From Tretioscincus oriximinensis (Eukaryota; Chordata; Lepidosauria; Squamata; Gymnophthalmidae), in the NCBI GenBank assembly GCA_022410635.1, contig JAJVDF010000864.1:179912-243911 (forward strand): a stretch of DNA of 64,000 nucleotides. Direction: 5' to 3'. The notes below the pieces were generated by a model, which worked only from the letters and a program-made list of their open reading frames with translations, searched no databases and had not been told where the DNA came from. Shown piece after piece: positions 21,991 to 34,710 of the stretch (the stretch's first letter is position 1; every line of letters begins with the position of its first letter). The translations under genes were made by a program, and so were the position numbers.

Positions 21991-23749
21991 CAGTATATAT
22001 GCAAGTATAAGACGACCCGGATATAAGGCGAGGCACCTAATTTCACCACACACAAAAACCTGGGAAATGTTATTGACCCGAATATAAGGCGAGGGTGGGA
22101 AATGCAGCAGCTATTGGTAAATTTCAAAATAAAAGTAGATACCAATAAAATTAGAATAGTTAAATCATCAGTAGGTTAAATGAGGTGGTTTTTTTTTTTT
22201 TAAAAAAAAAGGGAACTAGCTCATACCTGTTCAACCCACTTCAACCACTTTTAAACAGAGGAAATATAGCAGAATTGGTGGCTACCCTTATGGGGAAGAA
22301 TGGAGGGAAAATTTGCTGAATGCTCTCAAAATGAGGTTGCAACATTCAGGCCTCTTCAGCTCCAAAAGATGGCATTTAAGAGATAATCTAATTATATACA
22401 AGTCCTTGAGCCACCTTCCTATAGCAGCAAAACTGTTTCCTATGTGGGCAGTGTAGGCTGGGAGCTGTACACTGCAGGACAGCAAGACCATGCACAGGCT
22501 GGGCAGAAGAAGCTGCCTGGTACTTGGACTAGAGTACCCAGCATGCCCCACTGCAAGCACAATAATTCCCATTTCACATTTTTCACATTTTTACTGATGA
22601 TGATGCCACAACTTGGGCATTCAAGCTTTTAAATGGGTTCTTGTCATCATGAAAAAATAGCACAGAAAAGCAGCAGAAATACAACTGACACCCATAAAGC
22701 TGGAAACAAAGATGTTGCCGGAAGATGAAATACTGGAAGCTGATTGTTATTGTTAAACAACCAACATAACTCAAAAGAAAAACCAGGAATACAACACACC
22801 AGAAAAATAACCACAATTCCCTTAGAAAGCAGCCACAAAAAATTCTTAAAAATGCTTTAAAACAATCCAAACTATAAATCCATCAGTTATTTAATGAACA
22901 TATCATATAAATATAAGAATCTCCAATATATAAAAACACAATTTGTAGTATCACCACCATTCATACATAAGCAGACAAAGCTTTTAGACCTTGTTGATTT
23001 AAGACCCTGGTTGTCCCCAATAAAGATTCAGGACTGGCCTCAGAATTGAAGCCTGCCATCCACATTCAAGGGTGGATTTTGGCAGGACCAAGGGGCTGCC
23101 ATAGTCTACACTGGCACATGTGGATGGCCAAGATCTGTACTGAGATACACCCCAGAAGGCTCAGTGTGACTTTAATTAATTTTGAGGCCCTTTCCCCTTT
23201 GAGCTTTATTCTGGACTAGACCTCAGAATTGGTGCCTGCCATCCACATACTAGTGTAGGGTTAGGGTTAGGGTTGAATGTGGATGGCCAAGCTCATTGAA
23301 AAAGGAAAGGGAAGGCTGCCCTGTCTGGGAAAACCAGGAGACCTGCAAGGGGTGGGGAGAAATAAAAATGTTTTAAAAATCACCCTCGGAGGCTTGAAGC
23401 TTGTTTTCTCCCTCATCATCTGAACTAGGCCTTGCTGCTGAGGGAGAGGGGTGGGGTCAAGCCAATGCTAGAAAAAGCCCCAAAGGGCAGTTCCTTCCCT
23501 TCCCCAGACAGCAGCACCGGTACAATAAGTGGCTGTGGGGTGAAGTCCTTCACGGAGGATTTGTTCTTTCCCTAGTCCCTCCTCCCCCCCCTTCAGCCAC
23601 GTGGGAGTTCAGCAGCAGCAGAGAAGCAGAAAACAGCAAGAAGTAGGTTTCTTCTTACAGACAGAATGAGACCCAAATATAAAGCGAGGGGGCCTTTTTC
23701 AGCATAAAAGATGTGCTGAAAAACTCGCTCTATATTAGAGTGTATATGG
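21991..23749. mobile_element. hAT-Charlie-like DNA transposon remnant (OposCharlie3-like ends)
   Basis: The left end CAGTATATATGCAAGTATAA followed by GACGACCCGGATATAAGGCG has an imperfect inverse at the right end (CTCGCTCTATATTAGAGTGT then ATATGG). A second sub-terminal block (ACCCGAATATAAGGCGAGGG at 22077) echoes the first and has its inverse-side counterpart near 23668. The ends resemble OposCharlie3-type hAT elements, from memory. No transposase frame survives. Matching 8-bp duplications were not found, so the two ends may not belong to a single insertion. Confidence 0.5.
23060..23292. repeat. two family A foldback copies with telomeric hexamers
   Basis: The first (23060-23135) contains GCCTGCCATCCACAT and CTGCCATAGTCTACACTGGC, near-identical to the arms of the 6248-6434 MITE. 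The second (23235-23292) keeps GCCTGCCATCCACATAC on the left and ATGTGGATGGCC on the right. Its centre is the 19-nt TAGGGTTAGGGTTAGGGTT (23256-23274), about three copies of the vertebrate telomere repeat. Confidence 0.7.
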
Positions 23750-26700
23750 TACCTGTAAATCTTCATGGAATTGATGAGAAAGCTAACCAGGAAGTAAATA
23801 CTGAGCATGCTCAGCCAGCAACAAGTAACCAGGAATTAAAAAATGAGCATGTGAAGCCCATAATTCTGTATTGCCCTGTGCTGGTATCTTCTTGCAGTAT
23901 TTTGGTAAATCCCACTAACAACAGGTACACACAGAAAGGCTTCTTGACTCCCCAATGGCAAACATGACGATTTCACAAAGAGCAACTATACTGTAGCATA
24001 TTCTGGAGCCAAAAAGCTTTTTTCTGATGTCACTACTGAAGCTCTTTTAGCACATAGGATGAAATCTTCATGGCACAGGTGTTTCCAGGGTGGGGCAATC
24101 GAGGCACTGAAAGTCAACTTACCAGCAGGGCTGATTTTACAATGCATGAAGCAATTGGTTGTCCTAAAGCACCTATTCCCTCCTTTGTATAAAAGGAAGA
24201 AGCACCATTCTGACTGCTGTGACCATGATGTCTTGTGCAACTTTCCCATCTGGCAAGAAAGTAGCCCAACTGGAAATCTTACAAATGAAAAAGTTTCATT
24301 CCGAAGCTGTGAGACTCAGCTATGGAGTTTTACTCTTCAGTGATAAGACTTTGGAGTGGAGCATGATGTTTGCTTGCTGTGCTGCTCACCTCAGCAGTAA
24401 CCTACATGTTTACACATAGCTGCATCTTACTCACACTCATATATAGTTTTGATGGGTGAGAGGTCACGTAGTTAATAAATCTCTGAGGAAACTGGAAAAG
24501 TCACAGCGCAACAAAGGAAAGATCCAATTGCTATGTGTCATTGTGTTCTATCTGTGGATGTGAAAATTGAAAAGAAAAGAATGATGAAGAAAACCATATC
24601 AAAGGGTTTATTTTATTGATTTTTCAGTGTAACTTCCCATGCAGCTATATAGATGGAAAGAAAACTAGGTGGACATTTAAAATAACCCCAACAGAAAGGA
24701 AAACTAATAAGATGATGCTGAAGAAATAGACTGGAAAAAAAATTCAGCTGATAGCATCCAGCTGCAACTTTGTGACCAAAATATCTGAAGAACTGCCTGT
24801 GTTTGAGCAGTCATCCAACATAGTCCTGTCTTCAACTGGCCTTATACCCCTGAGCCTTATTCAGAATAGTGTCTTGCCGTCCAAATATCAGATCTCACCC
24901 AGACCTTAGCAATGTAGATGACAAGATCCTACTTTGAGATATTATCTGGAATAAGGGCCAGTGTAGAAAGGGCCAAATAAAGGCGTCAGAATTTTTTACA
25001 ATTGCCTACATCTTAATCCATTGTTTTCATAATGACTATAAATCTACTCTAATCCAGACTCCTTTCTTTGCCTCAACACCTGTTTCTAATTTTCTACTAA
25101 AAGGAATTACGCTTCTCATAATCCTTGGCTACATTCCTAAAAAAGATAATTACTGGATGGAGAAGAATCCCAAACTTTGTTCCTAATTCCTTATAGAATA
25201 ACAGCAACAAATATCAAAGGGAAGTGAACTAAGATTAGTATGGAAAGCATTGCATTTGAACTAATTAATGCACTTTGACAGTATACGCTCTTGGGTATAT
25301 TCTGCATTGAATCTTATGTAGCCAGACCAGCACGCAGATAGCTATTTCTCAGAACAAGGCTCCTTATGAAATGGCCTTTTCTCCTTGACATGTGTGCTAA
25401 GACTGTTGTTGTTCTGTTCTCTCCTCTGCAAAATGGCAATCATGAAAAGAAACAGAACATAGCATCTGTGAAGAACATCAACATTGTGTATGAATCATTT
25501 GATATACTTTAGTTCAACATTTCTGTGAAGGTCCATAAAATGGATCGGTGGTGGTTGTTGGTGTGCAAGATAATTCACTGTAAAGTGTTGTACACTGCAA
25601 GGCAATTGAGGATGCAACCACATGACAAAAACTTACTGTTCCTTGTCATGGTGTTCCACTTGCTTTCCCTTCAGGCCACATGCTTAAATGGAGGCTTTGC
25701 TATGCATACAGAGAACATCTGCTACAGGAGGAGAATATCCTATTGCAGATCTTCTCCGCCTACATATCAAAGGCAGAGAAACCGCCATATTATTTTGCCT
25801 GCAGCCCTGTTGAGTGTCCTTCCTCGCGAGAAGATGAACAGTGCGAGAGAACGTCAGCCAACAGGGCTGTAGGCTTGCAGCTGGCCGGGCATGTGCAGAT
25901 CAGTTCTTCAGTCTCATTGCATCGCTCCAGCTCCCTTCATCTCCGGATTAAGATATGTCCCCTTTTCCCCCCAGCAAAATCCATGGTTGCTTGCAGACTG
26001 CAGATTTCTTTCCCTTTGCCCCCATTCGTGTGGACATGGGCCAAGTTTTCAAGTTGCAACTTCATCCACTGTAACTTTCACCATATTCACACCTTCCAGG
26101 GTTTAGTCCCAGGCTACAACTTTGACCACAAGCAACTTGTCTTGCAGTCAAATGTGCTCACCATGACACTGACAACTACAAAGCTTCTTAAGCATTTATT
26201 GAAATAGAAGCATGCCTTTCATTTTCATCAGATTCTTTGGGGGTTTCTTCATGGCATAAGGTGGGCAGGTGATGAGCCATGCTAAGACTCTTCAACATTA
26301 GAGAGCTAGGATCAAATTGGCAACTAGGAAAGTTTCATCACCATTTTCAAATGTCTCACAAAATGTTTCTGGGCTCTCAGCACTTGTGTTCCAATTGCAC
26401 ATCAGCTATGGGTCCAGTATTCCAAGTGGAATGCTGCATGGATGGTTTACAAGCAGTCTATTGCTGAAGGGAATGCAAGACCATTTCTATGCTGCAACTC
26501 AATCCACTACCTTGGTTAGAGTAGTCAAAAGTGGTTAACTAGAGGGTGCAGCTCATGATAGGTTGTTCTGAGTGTGGATATGGCATTCAAAAGGTTCCAC
26601 TGAATAAGTCAGTAGGTATGACTGACTCCTGAGTCAGTCACTCCTATTAGCAGAAGTTGTTTTTGATAAAACATTTGAGGAGCCTTCCATTTTTGCAGAA

Positions 26701-27589
26701 AATCTTTAAAATCCCTAACTTACAATATCTTTCTTTATATATTCAATAGACCCCTATTAAGCAGCAGAAACCATTATTTATAGTCCAATAGCATCATTAC
26801 ATTTAATAGTGTTTTAGTCAGGCAAATGCTTGAAGCTACATATACATTAATAGTTTTGAAAGTCATCAGAATGAATTCATGTTGTTTCAAATGTTAACTG
26901 CAGACACCTCTGGAGAGTAGGATATTCTGTTTCCATTATTAAAAACAAGTAAATGAAAAATTGATTTGTTTGACCTTAAGATTTCTCAGCTCCTTAACTT
27001 TAAACAAAATCCAGAAAATGAACCTTTAAAAACCGTCCTCCATGTTTGTCTAAAATATGTTATAAACCCTAATTATTAGTATTAATTTGCTATATTTTCT
27101 CAGTGAGTAACCTGTCACTAAATGTTTCTCCTGCTGCTTAAAGCTGGAAAAAATGGCATCATGCAGATTCCTGGGACATGAAGATAACAATGTTGCCTTT
27201 CTGATTATTAAATGGGAGTGTTGCTGTTTGTTTTGTTAAAACAGGATTTCAGGGACCTAAACAATCATTTTGTGCTACTGCCTTCATCATCATGTTCTCT
27301 GGAAAGTTAAGTAAAATTCCCACAACAAATTTGGTCACTACTGTAATCTAGCTTACTAGGACAGTGTTTACACAGTATTGTTGTGCATCAGAAATACAAA
27401 TGAGTGTGCAGGAGCTGCACATTTCTGCACATTCATGATGTAGTTGGTTTATTTGGTACATGTCCCATCATAAGTGGTTATTAAAGAACTGCATAGGAAA
27501 GTTGCTAATGGAAACCAACACTCACTGACAGGGCATTTGCACTAAGTGAAAAAATGGGTGTGAAAGCTGTGAGGCTTTGTGCTGGGCAC

Positions 27590-27760
27590 ACATGGTTTCC
27601 ATTAAATCCAAATGGGAACTGCTTTCACCGTGTGTTGTTTGTAAAAACGTGTATTTTCTGAGCATGGATTGTTCAGAAAACAGTGCCAGAGTGCACTTAA
27701 TGCAATTCACGTTAAGTGCGCTCTGGTAATGCTTTTACCTTTAGAGTTCAATCGAGCCCA
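27590..27760. mobile_element. MITE-like repeat, family C, with hairpin core
   Basis: The core is an inverted repeat, CCAGAGTGCACTTAATG paired with CACGTTAAGTGCGCTCTGG (27685-27725). Flanks align with 18772-18935 (ATTAAATCCAAATG, TCAGAAAAC). This is probably a short non-autonomous DNA element. Confidence 0.6.
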
Positions 27761-27959
27761 GTCTTTGGGGATCATCAGGCAAAGTGCATCTCCCTGTTGC
27801 CTCGGTTGCCTTGTAGTTTTAAATGTCCTTCTGCTGCTCCAGCATGGGACATTTTGAACTGCTGGCACAGGTAGCTGAAAAAGTTAAGTCTGCTTCAGGT
27901 TTACAGAGAAGCCATGCCAGCCAGCAGAACTTTTGTTGAGGGATCTGAAGTACATCTAG

Positions 27960-28305
27960 CTGATCTGAAGAAGGAAGATAAGAAAGGAGAAAAAGAGGAA
28001 AGGAAATAAGGAAGGAAGGAGGATAAGGAAGGATGGATGGAATGAAGGAGAGAAGGAAAGAAAAGGATGGAAGGAAAGGAAGGAAGGAAAAAAGAAAGGA
28101 AAGGAGAAATGAAAATAAAGGAGAAAGGAAAGAAGGAAGCTAAGGAAGAAAGAAGGGAAGGAAGGAAGAAAGAAGGAAAGAGTGAGAGAAGGAAAAATGA
28201 ATGGAATAAATGAAAGGGAAGGAAAGAAGATAAGGAAGAAAGGAAGGAAAGAAAGAAAGAAAGCAGGAAGAAAGGAAGGAAAAAGGAAAGAAGGAAGTCT
28301 TTAGG
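27960..28305 (+). repeat. purine-rich GGAA/AAGG low-complexity tract
   Basis: About 345 bp of almost pure A and G on the plus strand (runs of GGAAGGAAAGAAGG) with no fixed unit. It produces a spurious 146-codon minus-strand open frame of Ser, Phe and Leu. Such tracts can form triplex DNA and are prone to length change. Confidence 0.92.
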
Positions 28306-29479
28306 GTTAGTGCCTCCTCCCCTCCTAGTCTGCATCTGCAAGTTTTTCCACTAATTCCAAAGGAAAGTCTAGTCCAAGAAAGGCCTTAGATTTTAGGGGG
28401 CAGCATATCTTGAACTGTGAGATAAAGGCTTATACTGTGCCATAAGTATGACATGACATCAATGGAGAGGAAGTTTATCATCCTTATTGATAATCTGTCA
28501 GAAATCTGGAAAAAACCTAAGAAGCAGTTGAAATTTAGATCCATAACCCCCCAAATTTATCCTAACCCCACTAAAAGATGCAGAGGAATAGATCCTGAAA
28601 GCGACCCATTTTCTGTGTTTATGTAACAAACCTGGGTGGATAGCAATGAAAATATGACACCATCTGCAAATACCATCTCTCTTCATTGTTGCAGTGGTGT
28701 AGAAATGTACAAAAAGTGCTTTCCAAGCCAGTTGTGCTATTCTTAAGACACCAGTGGTGTGCATATGCTATGCCTCTTGAACATCACTAGGATGTTGCTT
28801 AAATCTCAGATTTATTGCATTTTACATGGTATCCTGGGCAAAAAGGATGTATATATAAGAGTGTGTGTGCAGACACATGCATGCAGGAAGATATATTTTG
28901 TTTTTAGAGTGCAACTTTGAAGAACTGCTGGATAAAAGTAACTGTGTCTAATGCCTAGAATATTAATACATTTGGATTTTAGAACCAGCTGTAAGTTCCC
29001 TAAACTGGCTCTTCTTTTAATATCAAATCTACAAGTTTGTTCCATGTCCAGACCTTCGGGTATGGAGCGGGGTATAAATAAATAAATATTGCTGCGCTGT
29101 ACACAGCCCTGTCAACTGGGACACAATTAGTCCAAGAGAATGTTGCAGTTATTGCAACCTAAACAGCATGATGTTTATTTTATAAGTACCAAATCATTTT
29201 CTACAAATGAATCTGATTTGCCTTAAGGGTGTTACATACGCTAGCAGCAAAAAGTTAGTTGCACGTTAATAAATTATCTGTGGCTGTGGGGATTTTTTTT
29301 TTACTGCTTCTGTAAACTATTAAAAATAATACCATGGATTCCTATTGCTGTAGTATTGAGAAATACATAATCCTGGATTTTGGGATCTTCATGAAGTAAT
29401 TTATATTGTCTGATAGCTGGCGGGTCATCAGATGTTGCATGGAAACTGACTCTTCCTTTGCTGTAGCTGATGCCAGATC

Positions 29480-29620
29480 ACCCTAAGAGGAGCCCTGCTG
29501 AATTGTTCCAGAATCCATCTAGTCCAGCATTCTGTCTCACACACAGAGGCCAACCAATTATACCAGGGCAGTCTAAACAGAAGAAGACAAAATCTTCACC
29601 TATTCGCATACCATTCTGGA
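29480..29620 (-). mobile_element. CR1 LINE 3'-end fragment
   Basis: CCTAAGAGGAGCCCTGCTGA through ATCTAGTCCAGCATTCTGTC and AGGGCAGTCTAAACAGAAGA matches the CR1 3' end in the same orientation as at 13637. It is more diverged than the other copies, so it is probably older. Confidence 0.75.
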
Positions 29621-32600
29621 GGGGAAAAAATAATTTTTGACAATGTTTGCAATTCCTCTTCATCATCCATCTTGTGCTACTTTTGTATAACTACATGTTA
29701 AGATGGAAGATGAGGATGGACCATTTTTCCTCCTGTGAACTTCTTCAAAGTTCTTAATCTTCGGTCTGAAAGAGATAAGAAAAAAAATTCCCATTATGTT
29801 TCAGCTTTAGTTTTCTCATAAACACAAGAGACATTCTTTTGACAAATGACAAAAGAAAAATAGATATAACAGGTAAAAAGGACTAAAGCTTTCATTCCAG
29901 TCAGATTTCATAATATCTTCTTTCTTGTATATACATAATAAGGGGGTCTCATAGCACCTTAGAGACTAATAAGAAATTTCTATGTGCACATTTTTGCACT
30001 CTCGGGTAATTTTTGGATCCCACTCTATTAGGAGAAATAAAGGGTGCTAAAGCAGTGTCACTCAGCACTGGCCACACTTGTTTTCCATTTACTCCAAATG
30101 GAAAATAAGGTGTCCATGCACTGATCACACAGCAACAGGGGGTTGAAGGGAATTCCCTCAAAAAGTATAGCAAATGCTGAGAAATGCAACTCATGTTTAC
30201 TCTGCACTGGATACGGTTTCCCTGTAGCAAAAATCCACCTGTCTGGTTGCCCCACTGCAGAGCAGGGTGAATTTCTGTGCTAATTTAATGGTTGAGGCAG
30301 GGATAGAAACCTCACCCTGGCTAATGGCATTTGCTACTGATCAGGGGAAGGAGTTGAGAGAACTCTAATCCTCTCAGTCTGCCTTAATCCTTTCCTGGGA
30401 AAGCATCTGCTGTCGCATAGGAGTCTTGTGGCTGGAACGGTGGCTGTGAAGGAGGGTGTACTGAGCTCCCAGGAAGCCCATGACATCTCCAAGCACCAGG
30501 CAGACCCAATGTCCATGGAAATCCCCAAGAACACCTCTCTTTGAGCCATGGCCACTGGGGCTGGTGGATTCTTGAGGGTGCCAAGGGTTTCCTGGGAGCC
30601 CAGAAGACCCCCATCCAGAGCCCCTCACTTTTGCTCAATTGTATACTTGCACAAAATGGGGGGTTTAAAAAAAGTCACTTGCTGCATGGTGCAAGCAGCT
30701 GGCATCTCCCCCCGGCCCCTTCCTCAGAAAGGTGCCAGTGGTGGCAAGGGGAAGATGCAGCAGGATAGTCCCAAGCACTTCCTGGCTGCTTGACCTATGC
30801 AGCCAACAAGATTCTTTAAACTAGCACTATGGGATTTAAAATACGTTGCTAATTTAATGCAGCTGCTTGCAATGCAAGGGAAAAAAGGATTTTTCTCTTT
30901 CCTGCGCGGCTGCTAAAACACAACTGCACTGGAACTGTGATGAATTTTCTTTAATTTTGCTTTTCGTCCAACTGCTCCCAAATAGCTCTGTTAGACTGGG
31001 GTCCAGTGCAGCTAACAAAGGAAGTGCACACTACCTAGAGACTAAAAAGTGACTAGTGGAAGGCTCATCAGTCAGATATTGCCCGCTATACCAGACTTGT
31101 TTGCCTCCAAGATATTACAAGACTTCCTGGATAGATATTCTTAACTCAGATTAACACAGCCACTTCTTTGAAATTTGCTGTTCTTATGAATACTTTCTAC
31201 AACAAAACTTTCTCTTATCCCCCCAAAGTCTTTTGATGCAAATAAGCTTTTTTCTGCACTTAATATATTTTATTAATGAAGCAGAATTGAAACATAAGGC
31301 ACAGGATTTCACATCTAAACTGTCTAGAGAATATTATAAACTGTCTGAAATTATGTCAGGCATTTTGAAACTCTTGCCGTGTATAACTATCTCCCTTAAG
31401 TCTTAATATTTCTTCTCTAAGCTGCTCCGTATTAGCTTTCCTTCTTTTCAAATAGGATCTTCAATATCCACCTGAACACCTCCCAAGGATCAGCCCATGG
31501 ACCACCCTTAAGTCTTATTGATTTGTCAGATGGAGCTTCTTAAAATACAATTTAATAAGAATCCATTAAGACTTAATTCCCAGATTAATACAGAAACTGC
31601 TGTTTAGCAGTATATGGTATTATGCTATGAAAAAAGATTTGCCCCAAATGTAATTTCCATAAACCATTCTATATTCTATGTTCTGACATTCCTGTCTACA
31701 TTTGAACAATTGGATGATGGCCCTAAGCAAATCACTATTTGTAATCCCGAAGCACTTTTGAGTGGAAGTTCATTATTTGCAAATTCTAGAAATTGTGCAT
31801 TTAGAGCCACACATTTTAATTTTAATAATAAAAAATTATTCTGGTTACACACACATACCCAGGTCAAAACACATTTATTTATTTGCAGTTATCCATATGA
31901 AGTTATTGCAGGGGATTGGCTGCAGCAGATCTGGTTATCAAACTTGTAATTTTATGCCCATGTACAAACAAATCCCACTGAATTCAGCACAGAGTCATAG
32001 CTTGGAAAGAATAAGACATTGCATAAAAATCAAGACGATCTCCAGGAAAAAAAAATCAGAGGCCAGAAGCATACGAGACAACAATAATAAGCAAACATAG
32101 GCTGGGTTCTCATTAGGGAGAAAACAGGTTTAAAAACTGCCACAAGTGCAATTTGTGTTAAATGCATTCTGGAGATGATTTTGTTATGTTCTGTGTCCTC
32201 CAATCAGACAGCTCTCTCCTCCTGATTTTAGTGTTGTGTGATAGTTATTTTTGCCACACCAGGTATAATTTTATATACTTTGATCAGACACTTAGATGTT
32301 GTTTAAACCTGAAAACTGGAATAGCTATGTCTTCCACCAAAAAGGATGAATACGTAAGGTAATATAGTAAATGCATATATTATAAAAGGTATAAGTATAA
32401 TGATGTCATATAAAGGTCATGGGGTAAAACTATATAAATCCTACAACTCATACTAAAGCATCTCTCGCCTAGTCTCAGTAAACAGTGTGACATAAGAAAA
32501 GTCAAGTTTCCCACCAAAGTCCTTCACAATTAACTTGGACATAAATCCATGCACTTTGTAGTATTCATGTTGACTGCTGAGAAATAGTAGATAACCTCAC

Positions 32601-34710
32601 TTGACTTAGAGTTCCATAATAGAGTTTGCATGTAGCATTTATCAATGTTTCATTCTAATGTTGTTGTAACTATAAATTGTGCCTGGAAACACTATCTCTT
32701 ACCAGTGACAGTGGGAGACTGTGGGGCGGGGGGAGGAGATAATGGAATTGGGGCCCCACACGCATGTGAAAATTTGTGAAGTCACTTCCAGGGGTGGATC
32801 AGAAGTGACATCACCAAAGGACCCACCATCTCCCGCTGCTGCCCCCCCCCCCCAAAATGCCTCTCTTCTTCTCGCTCCCACCATCGCACCTGCTCTGTGG
32901 GCCCTACAGCTGCTCTGGGCATGCGCTCATCACTGCTGCCTGGCCCTACTGTTGCTGGGAGCACCAGCAGCAGTGGTGCCGGCATGAAGGAAGAGCTTGG
33001 GGATTTTCAGGCTTTATTTTGGACTCTTGTGATGAAATAAAGCCCAAAATAAGCCCAAATTTAAAAAATTAAAATTAAAAAACAGCTGTGGCTGCGAGGA
33101 CCCTTTTAATGACTGGTTCCTGGGGTATTGTCCTGCTTGCCCTATGGAAGCCACTCCCCTTGTCTCTCATTCAATATTAACATGGATAAGATCAGAATTT
33201 TTCATGGGTCCCTGGTGCATTCAAAACATTGCCTTGTATGAAATATGAAAATACAATTGTAAAACACAACTATCATCATTATTAAACACATTTGATAGAT
33301 TGTGAAAAAATATCTTGGCTTGTTTAAAAACACACACAACTTTGACACCATTTTAATCATATTAGTTATCCAGAGATATGAGCTTCTAGTGTTGCAATTC
33401 ATCCCCTACAGTTCTGTGACAGTTTCCTGGAAGTCTTCATTAAACTGATGACATTAAGCTAATGGAAAAATAACGGCCTGTGCAAGACTAATGCTTTTAT
33501 TGTAATGCAATAATTTAAGCACAGGGTATGCAGAATTATTTCTTTATCACCTTTAAGCTGATCTGAATACTGCAGGGTTTTGCCCTTCTATTTCTAGGAC
33601 AGAATTCCCAGCTGAAGCAAGCAGTTTCTGTTCCCCTATTGATTACATAATGAGTGGTTGTAATTTGAAGTGGAGGCACCCACTGATTAAAATTTCCAGT
33701 AGCAGAATCATTTTAATAAGAAGAAAGGTCAAATCATGCGTTACAAGCAAATGCATCTAATGAAGCCCCGGTTATAAAAGAAAAGCCACCCTGGGAGCCT
33801 GTAATTTTGAATGAAGGATTGGAAATGAAAGCAGGGCAAGATAGAACATGTAACATCTATCCCGATGGCCATCTAATTTGAATTCATTTCTGCATTATTT
33901 CTGGGCCTTCAGACATAAATTGAACCCTGAACAGCTTGGGACAAATAAATAGTTTATGTGGAAAAAGTTTTAAACTTGCCTTCCCTGTCTGCATTTCCTT
34001 TGAGTGCTTTTCACTGCCTGTGGCAGGAAGAATAACTTCATTCTGTTTGTCTGTCTGTCTGTCTAACAACTGGAACAGACTTGCTAAAAATGATGACAGT
34101 GTCTGCAAGGAGAAAGGCTATAGTTTGCTCAATCAAATGCCAGGGTACACTGGGGCATCTCTACTAGGCATCTAACGTTAACAGTTATATTGGCTGTGGG
34201 CCCACACAACATCTGAAGCCTCTCGCAGGATGGCTCAAAAAAAAAATCAAGTGAACTGAAATGGGAATACAGTTTGCACACCTTCCACTGCTGTCATGGA
34301 GACTTTGAGAGCAGGAATAACACCAGAACAGTTGTGGGGAGTCACTGGGGAGGTGCGATTTAAGGGATGGCAAGGTAGAGACAAGTGGGGGGGGGAGGGC
34401 ATGACTGGAGTAATGGATGGATGAGGAGAAAGGGATTGAGGAAAGGGGAAGAGGAGAAGAGTGTTCAAACCCAACCTGTAAATGTGAGCTTTTCAACTAC
34501 TTTGCTATAAAGCCTGTCCATTATAGCATATAGTAGTTTCATAAAAACACGATGCAGATCATGCCACTGTTGTGGGTGGGTCTGCCCTGATTTTTTCGCT
34601 CTCTTTTTTGTGCTTCAGAAGTGATGAGAAGGCAGCACCTGGCCTATTGCTGGCTTTCCAGTCGTGGCTATAATCAGTTGTGCCCTCAAAGGTTCCGGAG
34701 TTATAGCTTC
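29621..34710. other. intergenic block, no gene recognised
   Basis: Positions 30055-30250 and 32110-32215 resemble family C repeats. Positions 30300-30790 are GC-richer and have overlapping open frames on both strands with no family match; a short inverted repeat GCTCCCAGGAA / TTCCTGGGAGC spans 30465-30599. Positions 32700-33000 are GC-rich with C10 and G runs. Positions 33400-33880 are repeat-free and AT-rich. Nothing supports a gene. Confidence 0.5.

Larger units (their letters stand above)
23750..29479. other. intergenic block, no gene recognised
   Basis: Contains a family C element (27590-27760), a purine tract (27960-28305) and a LINE/SINE tail-like remnant (GGGGTATAAATAAATAAATA at 29069). 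A 175-codon open frame at 25680-26207 lacks any recognised family and is probably chance. Positions 26690-27330 are repeat-free, AT-rich and non-coding in appearance. Confidence 0.5.

Noticed and set aside
25680..26207. 175-codon plus-strand open frame
   Set aside because: No recognisable domain, no splice-site context, and composition like the surrounding intergenic DNA. Overlapping open frames on the same strand (25525-25872, 25891-26106) point to a locally stop-poor, GC-richer patch.
27901..28341. 146-codon minus-strand open frame rich in Ser, Phe and Leu
   Set aside because: It is the translation of the GGAA/AAGG purine tract; a pyrimidine-only strand has few stop codons.
29940..30000. 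Further copy of the GTTAGTCTCTAAGTGCTAC repeat (inverse)
   Set aside because: GGGGGTCTCATAGCACCTTAGAGACTAAT resembles part of the 21190-21315 repeat but is too short to set limits or class.
30334..30793. Overlapping open frames on both strands
   Set aside because: Several frames are open at once in a GC-rich patch, which shows low stop density and not coding constraint. No family match.
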